Shown: positions 26,342 to 35,239 of the stretch, piece by piece | Position numbering within the stretch: position 1 is the stretch's first letter | How the letters are laid out: each line of letters starts with the position of its first letter | From: Candidatus Binatia bacterium | GTDB lineage: Bacteria; Desulfobacterota; Binatia; UBA12015 | Assembly (NCBI GenBank): GCA_029248525.1 | Contig: JAQWJE010000023.1 | Coordinates: forward strand, 1 to 43,666 | Length of the DNA stretch: 43,666 bases | Direction of reading: 5' to 3' | Notes under the pieces: model-generated | What the model saw: the letters and a program-made list of their open reading frames with translations, nothing else | Database searches by the model: none | What the model was told of the DNA's origin: nothing | Position numbers and translations under genes: made by a program

Positions 26342-27799
26342 CTAGTGCTGCCGGAAACGAAGCCGCATATGCTTTTGCCGAGCGGCGATCTCGAGGCGTC
26401 GCGCGACGGGGTCGAACGACGGCACCGAATCGTCTCCAATAACCCCGAAGAGATCCGCGAACAGGACTTTTTCGGCACGAATCTTCGGAAAGTCGGCCGG
26501 CGATGGCTCCTCTCGGTACCAAAACCGAAACGTCATCTGTGCTGTCGCGAGACCCGTGGTATCGATCCAGTTGCGCACCCCGGGGTCCTCGTGAGCGACC
26601 ACGAGGTAGCTGCTGCCATCGGCGTCAAAATCCAGCTGGCTCTGGTTCCGACTCGTGACGTAATTGGCCTGATCCAGCGACTGCATCCAGCTGTCGCTCA
26701 GCTGGAAGCCCAGATAATCCGGCGTCTTGGGAACGGTAACCCACAGGACGAGGGCCTCGTTCGGCTCCAGCGCAAACATGCCACTGGCATATAATTGATT
26801 CGACCCGGCGGTCCCCCCGGCCAGAAAGGGAGGTGATGCTTCATTCACCTCGTTCACCGGCAAGCGACGTTCTCCATCAAAGTTTCGATCGCCCCACGCT
26901 TCCAGACCAATCTGCATGACCCAGTTCCAGAAGTTGATCTGGTTGGGGAGCTTCTCCCCGATCGCCCGCATCTGCTCGGCCCGCGCAGCGGCATCCATCA
27001 CCGGAGGAGGCAGCCCCTCATAGCCGAGACGAACGATATCCAGGTCCAGAGGGTGCTCGGTCTCCCAATCCACGAAAATCTCCCGCACAACGAAATTGCT
27101 CGCGACCTTGTCGGCATACGTCGTCTGGCCCTCCTGATCCTCGCAGGCCAGGTTTCCTCGCGTCGCCATCCAATTGCCGCTGTAGCCGTCGGGCTTCTCG
27201 CCGGATAACAGGATTTCAAAATGCCCGTCCGGATCGACCTGCAGGTTATGACTATTGAGATCCGCAAATGTCTGATTTCGACACGAGACCAACTCTTCGA
27301 GCGAACCCGTATCGCCGATCAACTCGGTAATTGTCTGAAACAGGACTAATCCGGGGGCCTCCGGAATCTCGGCCAGCGTGGTTGCACCCCGCTCCCGGTA
27401 GTAAGGGACCTGACCCGTCACAAGGTAGTCGAACTCGCCATCGATCGGCGCAATCAGGTAGGCGTTGTCGGGGTTGTCTCCCGTCCATTTGCTGAGAAAG
27501 GTAATCGCTCGCTCGAAATGCGGATTGTAGGGGTTGTTATCCAATTCACGGTTCGTGATCCGCACGAGGTGGCCGAGGAGGTAGACGTAGCCATCGGCCA
27601 AGGATCGCTCGCCTCGGGGCGGAGCCATCGCGAGCCATCCCGTCAGGTTCCCTTCAGCTTCCTCGATGCCCGAAACCAGATCACCGAAACCACTTTCCAG
27701 TTCCGATTCGTAGGCAGGCTCGAGCACTTCAGCCGCGATTGTCCAGAGAAGGAACGCTGCCAGAATCCCCAGAATCGATCGAAAGAAAAATTTCTTCAT
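26342..27799 (-). CDS. DUF1214-domain exported protein
   Basis: Protein of 485 aa with an N-terminal signal or anchor (KKFFFRSILGILAAFLLWTIAAEVL). The C-terminal third matches the DUF1214 pattern: LEPNEALVLWVTVPKTPDYLGFQLSDSWMQSLD, LDFDADGSSYLVVAHEDPGVRNWIDTTG and MTFRFWYR. Proteins of this kind are frequent in steroid- and hydrocarbon-using actinobacteria and proteobacteria, but no reaction is known. The middle part (residues about 80-300) has NPHFERAI, YRERGATTLAEI and GNLACEDQEGQT, also seen in the family. It converges on the membrane synthase gene with 48 bp between and no clear terminator. It may be the last gene of a nitroreductase-SBF-DUF1214 unit, as the gaps are 120 and 102 bp. Confidence 0.85.
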   Translation of the reverse strand: MKKFFFRSILGILAAFLLWTIAAEVLEPAYESELESGFGDLVSGIEEAEGNLTGWLAMAPPRGERSLADGYVYLLGHLVRITNRELDNNPYNPHFERAITFLSKWTGDNPDNAYLIAPIDGEFDYLVTGQVPYYRERGATTLAEIPEAPGLVLFQTITELIGDTGSLEELVSCRNQTFADLNSHNLQVDPDGHFEILLSGEKPDGYSGNWMATRGNLACEDQEGQTTYADKVASNFVVREIFVDWETEHPLDLDIVRLGYEGLPPPVMDAAARAEQMRAIGEKLPNQINFWNWVMQIGLEAWGDRNFDGERRLPVNEVNEASPPFLAGGTAGSNQLYASGMFALEPNEALVLWVTVPKTPDYLGFQLSDSWMQSLDQANYVTSRNQSQLDFDADGSSYLVVAHEDPGVRNWIDTTGLATAQMTFRFWYREEPSPADFPKIRAEKVLFADLFGVIGDDSVPSFDPVARRLEIAARQKHMRLRFRQH

Positions 27800-27901
27800 A
27801 GCCGGAGATCCGTTTTGTCACGAACCTCCAAAATCGCAAAAGAATCCTGCCTAGGCCGAAGGCTTGCAACTCGGGCGCAAACTCGACCTGAATTCTCCCC
27901 A

Positions 27902-28786
27902 TCAAAGCCAGCCCCGGCGAAAGCCGAGAACCGCTGGAAACAAGGGAGTTGCCTGCAAACCACCGGCGAGTACCACCACCGCGAGCACCGCGTCCGAGAA
28001 CGGGTCGACACCGCCGGCCGCCGCAGGAAATAGCGACGCCTTGAGAAGCAACGCCAGATTGGTATTGCGCAAAGTCGTTTCAATTCCGATAGCCATACGC
28101 TCGGGCCGAGCCAGCCGGGCCAACCAGGCGACCGCAAGGCTGATCCCCAACCCGAGGGTCGAGAAGAGCACCAGCCATGGAGGAAGGAACGCAAGTGAGG
28201 CGCCATCAATACGTCCGCTCCCGCTGGAGCCGACCACCATCAAAAAAACCAGTACCAGACTCAGGCGGATGCAGACCTTCGTAAAACGCTGATCCGCCGG
28301 TGGCGTCAGACGCGTCCGCACCAGCATCCCGAGAGCCAGGGGCAAAAGGAGGCCGAGGCCGATATCAAATAGAATCCCGGCCACCGGCATCGCAAATGCC
28401 GAGGGAAGCAGGTCCGCGGCAAAGAGCTGCAAAATCAGAGGCGTGGTCACCAGACAACCAATCGTCGAGAGTGCCGTCAGCGCGATGGAGAGCGCGTAAT
28501 TCGCGCCGGTCAAATAACAGACCACGTTGGACAAGGTGCCGCCCGGGACAGCGGCGACCAGAATCAGACCGATCGTCTGCCCCGGAGAAAACCCGGCCCA
28601 TGCAGCAACCGAGGCGCCCAAAACCGGCATCACCAGCAACTGGGCACCCATCCCCGCAAGCAAACCTCGAGGTGCCAGAAAGACCGCGGAGAGATCGCGA
28701 GGATGAAGGGTCGCCCCCATTCCCAACATCGCCAGAAACAGCTGCGAAAATGCCAACGGGTACTCGGCCTGCGTGTACCAATCCAT
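27902..28786 (-). CDS. Bile acid:sodium symporter (SBF) family transporter
   Basis: Inner-membrane protein of 294 aa with about nine or ten hydrophobic segments. Family features are LAMLGMGATLHPRDLSAVF in the first helices, SPGQTIGLILVAAVPGGTLSNVVCYLTGAN (the sodium-site helix break), and the late segment AIGIETTLRNTNLALLLKASLFP, where E-T-x-x-R-N-T-N-L-A is the second signature. Relatives carry bile acids, organic anions, pantoate or arsenite (ACR3). The E-T-x-x-R-N form is that of ASBT/NTCP-like proteins. ATG 28786 is chosen for the strong GGAGGT site 7 bp upstream; a GTG at 28804 would swallow that site. Confidence 0.9.
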   Translation of the reverse strand: MDWYTQAEYPLAFSQLFLAMLGMGATLHPRDLSAVFLAPRGLLAGMGAQLLVMPVLGASVAAWAGFSPGQTIGLILVAAVPGGTLSNVVCYLTGANYALSIALTALSTIGCLVTTPLILQLFAADLLPSAFAMPVAGILFDIGLGLLLPLALGMLVRTRLTPPADQRFTKVCIRLSLVLVFLMVVGSSGSGRIDGASLAFLPPWLVLFSTLGLGISLAVAWLARLARPERMAIGIETTLRNTNLALLLKASLFPAAAGGVDPFSDAVLAVVVLAGGLQATPLFPAVLGFRRGWL

Positions 28787-28793
28787 CAACGAC

Positions 28794-28799
28794 ACCTCC
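28794..28799 (-). promoter_or_regulatory. Ribosome binding site fixing the SBF transporter start
   Basis: Reads GGAGGT on the minus strand, 7 nt before ATG 28786. It lies inside the possible longer reading frame that begins at GTG 28804, so the shorter start is preferred. Confidence 0.75.
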
Positions 28800-28906
28800 C
28801 CCACCCGTAGCTCTGTTTATTCACTCCTCGGCCAGCAGCCTGACCACCCAACCTTGCACGACCGAATGGTCACGCGTTGCCACCGAGTCGCTTTGGGTCG
28901 ATCGTT

Positions 28907-29464
28907 TTATGGCACGCGTCGGACTTGCAGGGAAAGCTCGGGGCGCTCCGGGGCTGGCCCGGTCCGCACCGGCACACCCACCCATACAAAGCCGATGATG
29001 GTTTCCTCTTTGGGGGATATGCCAAGGGCGTCGTAGGTCCGCGCATCCCGGATCACAGCCCCTGTCGACCATTTGCTGTGATAGCCGTCCGCAAAGACCG
29101 ATAGCGTCAGATTCTGGATCGCCGAAGCGCAGGCCGCGTAATCCTCCTGCGATTGCATCGCATCCTCCGAAACAATCTGGCTCACGACCACCAGCGCCGG
29201 ATGAAGCATTTTTCCGGCCATGCGCTCGCGCAGGGCCTCGCTGATCTCGGTTCCGGTCTTCGCGGCCTTGAGCTCGACTCCCAGTTCAAAAAGCGACTCG
29301 CGAGCTGTGGGACCGGGCAAGGTAAACCTCCAGGGCCAGGTCATCCGATGGCAAGGGGCCATCTGCGCAGCTTCCAACCCCTTCAGAATCACGTCCTCCG
29401 GGACAGGTGAATCCTGCCACAAATGAGCTGTCCTGCGAGAATGAATGGCTTCCTGAATGTGCAT
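28907..29464 (-). CDS. Nitroreductase family FMN-dependent oxidoreductase
   Basis: Protein of 185 aa. The opening IQEAIHSRRTAHLWQDSPVPEDVILKGLEAAQMAPCH is the usual FMN-phosphate site of nitroreductases (S-R-R and the A-P region). Later elements are DYAACASAIQNLTLSVFADGYHSKW and ALGISPKEETIIGFVWVG, the standard helix and final strand. It would use NAD(P)H to reduce nitroaromatics, quinones or enones. ATG 29464 with GAGGGA upstream gives a normal length. A longer frame to 29668 adds about 68 residues without family similarity. It is divergent from the DUF389 gene across 120 bp. Confidence 0.88.
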   Translation of the reverse strand: MHIQEAIHSRRTAHLWQDSPVPEDVILKGLEAAQMAPCHRMTWPWRFTLPGPTARESLFELGVELKAAKTGTEISEALRERMAGKMLHPALVVVSQIVSEDAMQSQEDYAACASAIQNLTLSVFADGYHSKWSTGAVIRDARTYDALGISPKEETIIGFVWVGVPVRTGPAPERPELSLQVRRVP

Positions 29465-29584
29465 CACGTCCCTCGTTTCGTTTCTACCATAAGGGGAGAA
29501 CGCCGGTCTCGTCCAGTCGGGTCGCCAAGTTGTGCCGAGGTGGTGCTGTCGGCTATTCAGTGGGGGCGCACCAGAGGAGTCAAG

Positions 29585-31558
29585 ATGGCAGAGGGTTCGA
29601 TTGGAGTACTGCTGGGTTCGGATCTCGACCTGAAGCTGCAACTGCGGTGGGCGATACAGCTGGCCCAATCTCGCCGGAAGGACCTTCTGGTCTACCAGCA
29701 GGTGGCCCGGCAGGACGGCGATCCCGTCGAGCGCAACCTGACAGAGGAAGCCGACGGCGAAGGCGCGGATTCCATTCGAGAGATTATCGATCTCATCGCC
29801 TCGTCAGAGTCCCTTTGCGCGGGCGATCGCGAAAACGATACGGACCAGGAAGACACCGCCAACCCCGACCCGGCGGCCGCGCACATCGTTCATCTCCGCC
29901 TCAAGCAACTCCCGCTCAAAAGCCTCACATCGTTTCGACAACTGCTGCTGGCGGATGTCAAAAAGGAAAAACTTTCGCTGGTCACGGCAGCACGCCAGGA
30001 ACTGAACACCACCGACCCGGACTTCATCAAGGAGCGCCGGATTTTCCTGCGGTTCGCCCCATGCGAGGTGGTTTTCTGCTTCGGACTCGAAGAGGATAAT
30101 CCGTTTTCCAGAATACTGGTTGGCACATCGACCGGCCCCCACGGCGTCTCTGCCTTGCGACTGGGAAAGGATCTCGCGGCGGACACCCCCCAACCCCTGA
30201 CCGCTGTGCGGGTGAACCCCGGGATTGGCCCCGACTCCGAGCAGGTCGGCGAGCGACGACTCGACGCCCTCCTGAAAAAAGCGCTTGGCAAGGACCAGAA
30301 GGACGTCGACCGCCGGGTCGTCGTCGACGACCAGGCGGCACGGGGCATTCGTCAGGCATGGGAAAGTGGTTCCTTCGATCTGGTCATTCTGGGCGCATCG
30401 CGCCTCGGCCTTTTCGGCAGCCATATCGGAGGCGGGGTCGGCGCGCGCCTCTCTCGCGGGGAGACGCGCCCCACAGTCGCGATTGTCAGCTCCGGCTCAC
30501 CGATTCGGAATCGTTTCCTCGGGATCACCGAAGGCTTTGTGGAGCGCATGGTCCCTCAAATCGACCGCGAAAATCGCGTCTCTCTGGTCGACCGGATCCA
30601 ATCCTCTTCGCAATGGGATTTCGATTTTTTTGCCTTGATGTTCCTCTCGACGTTCATGGCGGCGATCGGACTGATTCAGGACTCCGCCGCGATTGTGATC
30701 GGCGCCATGCTGGTCGCGCCATTGATGACTCCGCTTCTCGGCCTGGGATTGGCATTGGTTCAGGGCAACCCGGTATTATCGCGCATTTCCCTGCGCTCGA
30801 TCGGTTTTGGCGTCGTTGTCTCCTTGATCGTCGGCGTGCTTGTCGGCTTGGCCACGCCGGGATTCCAGGAACCAACGCGAGAGATGCTGGGGCGCGGCGG
30901 ACCCGGGTTGCTGGATCTCTTTGTGGCGTTTGCCGCAGGCCTGGCGGCCGCCTACGCTTCTTCCCGGCCTGGCCTTGTCGCCGCGCTTCCGGGCGTCGCG
31001 ATCGCGGCAGCTCTGGTGCCCCCCATTGCCACTTCCGGACTCGCTCTGTCGCTGGGCAATTTCGAGCTCGCTCTCAACTCCCTGCTGCTCTTCGCAATCA
31101 ATATGTTCACCATCGTGCTGGCCTCCATGGCCAGCCTCTGGGCCGTCGGGCTGCGAAACATCAAGAAGGCCTCTCGCTGGCGGCTGCTGCTTGTCAATAT
31201 TCTGATGCTCTCGGTTCTGGTCCTCGGAGCCTTTCTGAGCATCAAGCCCGATTCACGGGCGACCCCGAATCAACTTCCAACGGAACTGATCCCTGCCCTC
31301 CGAGAAACCCTGGGTTCCGACTACCAATTAGAGAGCATCGCCGTGGCCTACGACGAGATCGGCATTCAGCTCAACGTTCGCGTGACGGGCACCCAATTAG
31401 CACCCGCTGGACTCGCCGCGGCAATTCGCTCGACGGCTCGCAGCTATGTCGGAACACCCGTCCGGGTTCGACTCGTGACCCAACTGCTTACGGTACAGCC
31501 CCCTGCAAAAGCGGAAGTGCCACCAAACCCGGATGTCCCGCGCAACGAGGCGCCTTGA
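29585..31558 (+). CDS. DUF389 membrane protein with N-terminal universal-stress-protein-like domains
   Basis: Protein of 657 aa. The first ~330 residues resemble a pair of UspA-like alpha/beta domains: SIGVLLGSDLDLKLQLRWAIQLAQ... at the start, and the end of the second domain as FDLVILGASRLGLFGSHIGGGVGARLSRGETRPTVAIV, a typical Usp nucleotide-loop pattern. A charged, low-complexity stretch (about 90-120) interrupts the first. Residues about 395-575 hold the DUF389 membrane part (AAIGLIQDSAAIVIGAMLVAPLMTPLLGLGLALVQGN). A soluble tail of about 110 residues follows. Function is unknown, perhaps transport regulated by nucleotide binding. ATG 29585 is chosen for the AGAGGAG site and because the Usp strand begins there. 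Confidence 0.87.
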   Translation: MAEGSIGVLLGSDLDLKLQLRWAIQLAQSRRKDLLVYQQVARQDGDPVERNLTEEADGEGADSIREIIDLIASSESLCAGDRENDTDQEDTANPDPAAAHIVHLRLKQLPLKSLTSFRQLLLADVKKEKLSLVTAARQELNTTDPDFIKERRIFLRFAPCEVVFCFGLEEDNPFSRILVGTSTGPHGVSALRLGKDLAADTPQPLTAVRVNPGIGPDSEQVGERRLDALLKKALGKDQKDVDRRVVVDDQAARGIRQAWESGSFDLVILGASRLGLFGSHIGGGVGARLSRGETRPTVAIVSSGSPIRNRFLGITEGFVERMVPQIDRENRVSLVDRIQSSSQWDFDFFALMFLSTFMAAIGLIQDSAAIVIGAMLVAPLMTPLLGLGLALVQGNPVLSRISLRSIGFGVVVSLIVGVLVGLATPGFQEPTREMLGRGGPGLLDLFVAFAAGLAAAYASSRPGLVAALPGVAIAAALVPPIATSGLALSLGNFELALNSLLLFAINMFTIVLASMASLWAVGLRNIKKASRWRLLLVNILMLSVLVLGAFLSIKPDSRATPNQLPTELIPALRETLGSDYQLESIAVAYDEIGIQLNVRVTGTQLAPAGLAAAIRSTARSYVGTPVRVRLVTQLLTVQPPAKAEVPPNPDVPRNEAP

Positions 31559-31700
31559 GGTCAGGGATCGCCCGGGCACCCGACCCCCAAAGGCCGACGA
31601 AAGACCGGAATCGCCATCGCCTTGTATCCCCGAGGGCTAAAGGACACTATAACTCTGTCCACTCGGACCCGGCTTCAAGCCTCTCTCACCGCAGCAAACG

Positions 31701-32735
31701 ATGCTGCTCCAAACAGGGTTAAGAAAATTGAATTGGTACAGAATCAAGACCTCGTTCATCGGACTCAAACGGCTCGCGACCCTGCCCGAGGAGGACAAGC
31801 AGGCCTGCGTCGATGCCTATAAATTCTTCCAACGCATGCAGGCCGGGGAGGAAACTGAGACCGCAGACGAGACCAAAGCTGTCGCGGACTACTACAAAGT
31901 CCTCAACAATATGCTGTCGATCTTCGATCTGGAAAAACTCTATATCCCACCACAGCTCGATGAAAAGCTGGGGCTATACGGCAACCAGCTGCTGGTCGAA
32001 AAAGACATCCTTTCCGAGATGAACCTCAAAGACCCGACGAACTCTCACCTCCTCGATATGGGCTGTGGGCGCGGGCGAATTGCGCATCATTTTGCGACCA
32101 TGACCGGGGGGCAGGTCTCCGGATACAATATTGATCCGAACCAGGTTGAAAACGGGATCGACTGGGCCGCCGAGTGCGATATGAGCGATCGCCTTCACTT
32201 CAAATTCGGCGATCACCACCAGCCGCTCGAATACGAGTCCGAAAGTTTTGACGGATGTTTTTCTTTTCAGGCGGTATGGCCCTTCTTCAAAAAAGAAGAA
32301 CTCGATGCGCACGCTCGCGAGATGTACCGCGTCCTGAAACCGGGGTCCCGCTACGCATGCTCCGAGTATCTGCTCACCCCCTATTTCGACTGGGACAATC
32401 CCGAGCACGCGAGGCTTCATAAACTCTTCTTGCCGACGCTGGCGGCCACGCAGTCGATGTATCCCGCTCACGTTTGCGAGGCTCTCGAACGAGCCGGCTT
32501 CCGGGTAATCCTCTCCGCTCCCTCCAAAAGCGAAGCATGGCCCTTATGCGAACAGAAGCGCGACCTGATCATGATGGGCCGACGGTTGATCCGGGGCCTC
32601 GAAGCAATTCGCATACTCCCGCCATGGGTTGAAGAATCGCTGGACCTGCTGCAAACCGGAGGGCAAGCGTGGACCGACGCAGAGAAAGCCAAGATCGCCG
32701 ACTTGAACTGGCGAATCGTGGCCGAGAAGCCCTGA
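31701..32735 (+). CDS. SAM-dependent methyltransferase, sterol C24-methyltransferase-like
   Basis: Class I methyltransferase of 344 aa. The SAM site is HLLDMGCGRGRIAHHFATMTGGQVSGYNIDPNQVENG (about 114-150), followed by the acidic FGDHHQPL and the strand ESFDGCFSFQAVWPF. The order of parts is that of Erg6/SMT: a long N-terminal helical region with VADYYKVLNNMLSIFD, the Rossmann core, and a C-terminal domain ending in NWRIVAEKP. In sterol makers this enzyme alkylates the side chain at C24. Bacterial relatives may act on other isoprenoids or fatty acids. No squalene or sterol cyclase gene is in the window. Start is ATG 31701; the ribosome site is weak. Confidence 0.83.
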   Translation: MLLQTGLRKLNWYRIKTSFIGLKRLATLPEEDKQACVDAYKFFQRMQAGEETETADETKAVADYYKVLNNMLSIFDLEKLYIPPQLDEKLGLYGNQLLVEKDILSEMNLKDPTNSHLLDMGCGRGRIAHHFATMTGGQVSGYNIDPNQVENGIDWAAECDMSDRLHFKFGDHHQPLEYESESFDGCFSFQAVWPFFKKEELDAHAREMYRVLKPGSRYACSEYLLTPYFDWDNPEHARLHKLFLPTLAATQSMYPAHVCEALERAGFRVILSAPSKSEAWPLCEQKRDLIMMGRRLIRGLEAIRILPPWVEESLDLLQTGGQAWTDAEKAKIADLNWRIVAEKP

Positions 32736-32747
32736 CCTACCAAATCT

Positions 32748-32781
32748 GCCCGCCAGACAAAGCCCGCCAGACAAAGCCCGC
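32748..32781. repeat. Short tandem repeat, 14-bp unit
   Basis: GCCCGCCAGACAAA occurs at 32748-32761 and again at 32762-32775, followed by a partial third copy (GCCCGC). It fills most of the 91-bp gap between the two convergent genes. It is not palindromic and has no T-run, so it is not an ordinary terminator. Confidence 0.85.
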
Positions 32782-32826
32782 GACGAACCATGCCGCCGCG
32801 GGAGGGAGTCCTCGTCCTCCAGTCTT

Positions 32827-34080
32827 TCAGCCTGCAGGTGCTTGCCTCGCTTCCAACTCCATGCGCGCCGCCGCGATCGCCGCCGCGTAGCTCTTGCGAG
32901 CATCAGGGTCCCACGACCGCGTCACCAGAAGCATGTCGGACTCGGGAGCTGAACTCGAGCCGTCGGGACCTTCCTTCTTGCTCAGAACTCTGAAAAACCC
33001 ATGGGGATCAATTGCTCCTGACTCGGGGGCAAAAACACCCCGTTGGACCAACGAGCCGTTGAGCAACAGTTCGAGCCCGCAGGCCAATGGCACTCCGGTC
33101 ACAAAACCCATTCCGACCTCCCCGATATCCCCCATAGTGACGGCTGCCGATGCGGGCATCCCTTCCCTGGTTCCCACCGCAAGGCCAAAGACAGCGGGGA
33201 GTCGATCGGCGCTCAGCACGGGCTCAGCGCTCCCGCCACCTGCGAGGCCTTCCAGCCAGCCGAGCAGGGCTGCCCCTCGAGATATCGAGAGCCATCCGCG
33301 TTCCACAAGACCTCGCAGGCCCTTGAGGACCAACAAATGGCCCTCCACGCCATGGGTAAGGTTCAGTGAAGTTCGGATCTCCGGATAGTGATGGGGAAAA
33401 GTGACAGCCTCCGGGTGACCGAAAATATAGGCCACCCGGCGACCAATCCCGGGGTAATCGATCTCGACGGTATCCAACGGTCGCGCCATCTCTACCGCAC
33501 CTTCGCGTTGCACGCGGACAACGCCAGTCAATTGCTGGATTCCGTGGACCATCGCGGCATTCACGCCATCCTGCGAACTTTCGTCCTCTGGTACCGCACC
33601 AGACATATCCCAACCGGTGTAAAGCTCCTCGACCGAATCCAGTTCGCGCATGGCAGCGAGGCCCAACAGGTTACTGAGTCCGGGGCTGGCGCCCAGACCG
33701 ATCACGGCCGTAATCCCCGCTTCCCGAGCAGCGGCATCCAGCGCAAACATCTCGAGAGTTGGTTCCCAATCATCGCAAATATCCAGATAATGACAGCCCG
33801 ATTCGATCGCGGCCTGCAGGATGGGAACAGCGAGCCTGAAAAAGGGGCCCGTCGTGTTGAGAACGACATCGACTTCGCGCATCGCCGCGCGCAGCGCACC
33901 CGGATCCATCACATCCAGACCAATCCCCGTGGCCTTCCCCGACAAGGTCGCCGCAAAAGCCTGCGCAGAAGATGCCTGCAGGTCAGCCACCACAATTGAA
34001 TCAACACCCGGAATTGTAACTGCCGCGCGGACCGCGAAACGCCCCATCCCGCCGCTCCCGCCCAGTGCCAAAACTCTCAT
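32827..34080 (-). CDS. Saccharopine dehydrogenase family oxidoreductase
   Basis: Protein of 417 aa with an N-terminal NAD(P)-binding Rossmann domain (RVLALGGSGGMGRFAVRAAV, then VVADLQ) and a saccharopine-dehydrogenase-type middle (VLNTTGPFFRLAVPILQAAIESGCHYLDICDDWEP). The NTTGPF and C-H-Y-L-D segments are family marks. The second domain has the expected long mixed fold (VELYTGWDMSG..., FGHPEAVTFPHHYPEIRT). Members reduce or oxidise imine-type bonds in lysine metabolism, or act on lipids or carotenoid-like substrates in trans-acting enoyl-reductase relatives. GGAGGG lies 8 bp before ATG 34080. It follows the PAP2 gene by 93 bp on the same strand, so a two-gene unit is possible. Confidence 0.88.
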   Translation of the reverse strand: MRVLALGGSGGMGRFAVRAAVTIPGVDSIVVADLQASSAQAFAATLSGKATGIGLDVMDPGALRAAMREVDVVLNTTGPFFRLAVPILQAAIESGCHYLDICDDWEPTLEMFALDAAAREAGITAVIGLGASPGLSNLLGLAAMRELDSVEELYTGWDMSGAVPEDESSQDGVNAAMVHGIQQLTGVVRVQREGAVEMARPLDTVEIDYPGIGRRVAYIFGHPEAVTFPHHYPEIRTSLNLTHGVEGHLLVLKGLRGLVERGWLSISRGAALLGWLEGLAGGGSAEPVLSADRLPAVFGLAVGTREGMPASAAVTMGDIGEVGMGFVTGVPLACGLELLLNGSLVQRGVFAPESGAIDPHGFFRVLSKKEGPDGSSSAPESDMLLVTRSWDPDARKSYAAAIAAARMELEARQAPAG

Positions 34081-34173
34081 TTTCGAACCCTCCGGGGGTC
34101 AGCTAGCATGGGCGATGTTGCGGTTACAGCGCCCGGACGTCTGCAGGACGGATTTGCAGGAGAACCCGGACGA

Positions 34174-35079
34174 TCAGAAGCCCGGCCGTGACGAGAGGCG
34201 CAAAAGTTGAAACAACCACGGGCCGCCGGCAGCCAGAAAGCTGCCGAGAATCGTCAGCTCGAGAGCAACGACCGGCATCCCCATCCAACCCTCGGGAATG
34301 CCCGCCTGGCCGACCAAAACGAGGAAGAGGAGAAGCACCGGAATCCCGATCAGAAAACGCGCGCCGCGCTGCCACACGGGACCGTCCCCGCGAAAGCCTA
34401 ATAGATGCAGGCCGAGGACAGCGCCGAACCCACCACCCAGAACAAACCCCGCAGCTCCTGCCCCTAGAACATTAAGCTCCCGGGCCACGACCTGCGTTGC
34501 CAAAAAGGCCCCTGCACTCGCCAACGTCACCAAACCCAATTGCCGGCCTCGAGAAAGAGCACCCAGCCACGCCTCACCCTCCGCTCGGTAGAGTCGATAA
34601 AGCCAAAGAGTCACCCCGCCAAGGAACCAGCCTGCCAAGACATCGGTCGGAAAATGAACGCCCAGAACCAGACGCGACAATCCCATCAGGAACATCATCG
34701 CAAAAGCAAGGATCCAGAAGGACTTCCGGTCGATCCAATCGGCAAGCACACCCCAAAAAACGACCGCGAGTTGGGCATGGCCGCTGGGCAACCCGTAACC
34801 GATCTCTCCGGACGAAACGATTCGGGCATCCAACTCGAATGGACGAGGTGCCGCAAAGGCCTCTTTCAAAATAGAATTCAGAATCAGTGTTGCCGTGAGC
34901 AACAGCAAAAGACGCAGCCCCATCCGGTAGTCGACGCTCCAGAGCAACGCCGGCACCATATATAGGTAGTAAGATCCCCCGAAGTTCGTAAAGACGTCCC
35001 AGAAGAAATAAGATCTGTCCGTCTGGAACTGCTGCAACCAGAGAATATTCTCGATACCCGCTTCTAGAATTCCATTCAA
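34174..35079 (-). CDS. PAP2 family membrane phosphatase
   Basis: Integral membrane phosphatase of 301 aa. All three PAP2 motifs are present: K72-x6-R79-P80 (KEAFAAPRP), P98-S-G-H101 (LPSGHAQ) and S135-R-x5-H142-x3-D146 (SRLVLGVHFPTD). It should remove phosphate from lipid phosphates such as undecaprenyl diphosphate or phosphatidic acid on the outer face of the membrane. Residues beyond about 170 add four or so extra hydrophobic segments not needed for PAP2 activity. The start appears to be TTG at 35079, as no in-frame ATG lies nearby and AGGCAGGG precedes it. It is divergent from the sulfatase gene. Confidence 0.9.
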   Translation of the reverse strand: MNGILEAGIENILWLQQFQTDRSYFFWDVFTNFGGSYYLYMVPALLWSVDYRMGLRLLLLLTATLILNSILKEAFAAPRPFELDARIVSSGEIGYGLPSGHAQLAVVFWGVLADWIDRKSFWILAFAMMFLMGLSRLVLGVHFPTDVLAGWFLGGVTLWLYRLYRAEGEAWLGALSRGRQLGLVTLASAGAFLATQVVARELNVLGAGAAGFVLGGGFGAVLGLHLLGFRGDGPVWQRGARFLIGIPVLLLFLVLVGQAGIPEGWMGMPVVALELTILGSFLAAGGPWLFQLLRLSSRPGF

Positions 35080-35239
35080 AATCAGCGCCCTGCCTTTGTC
35101 GTTCGTAAATCAGAAACTGGGTCTGGCGGCAAAAGCCAACGGAGGCGGGGCCGAAACCAAAAGCCCGTAAAAAAGAAAAGCTCTGGATTGCCCCAAAAGA
35201 GTCTTTCGGACTATTCTCGTTTGCCCAACCCGGAAGCCT

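Noticed and set aside
30358-31722. Overlapping plus-strand frame of 454 codons inside the DUF389 gene
   Set aside because: Very Arg- and Ser-rich, no recognisable fold, and wholly covered by a well-supported membrane protein.
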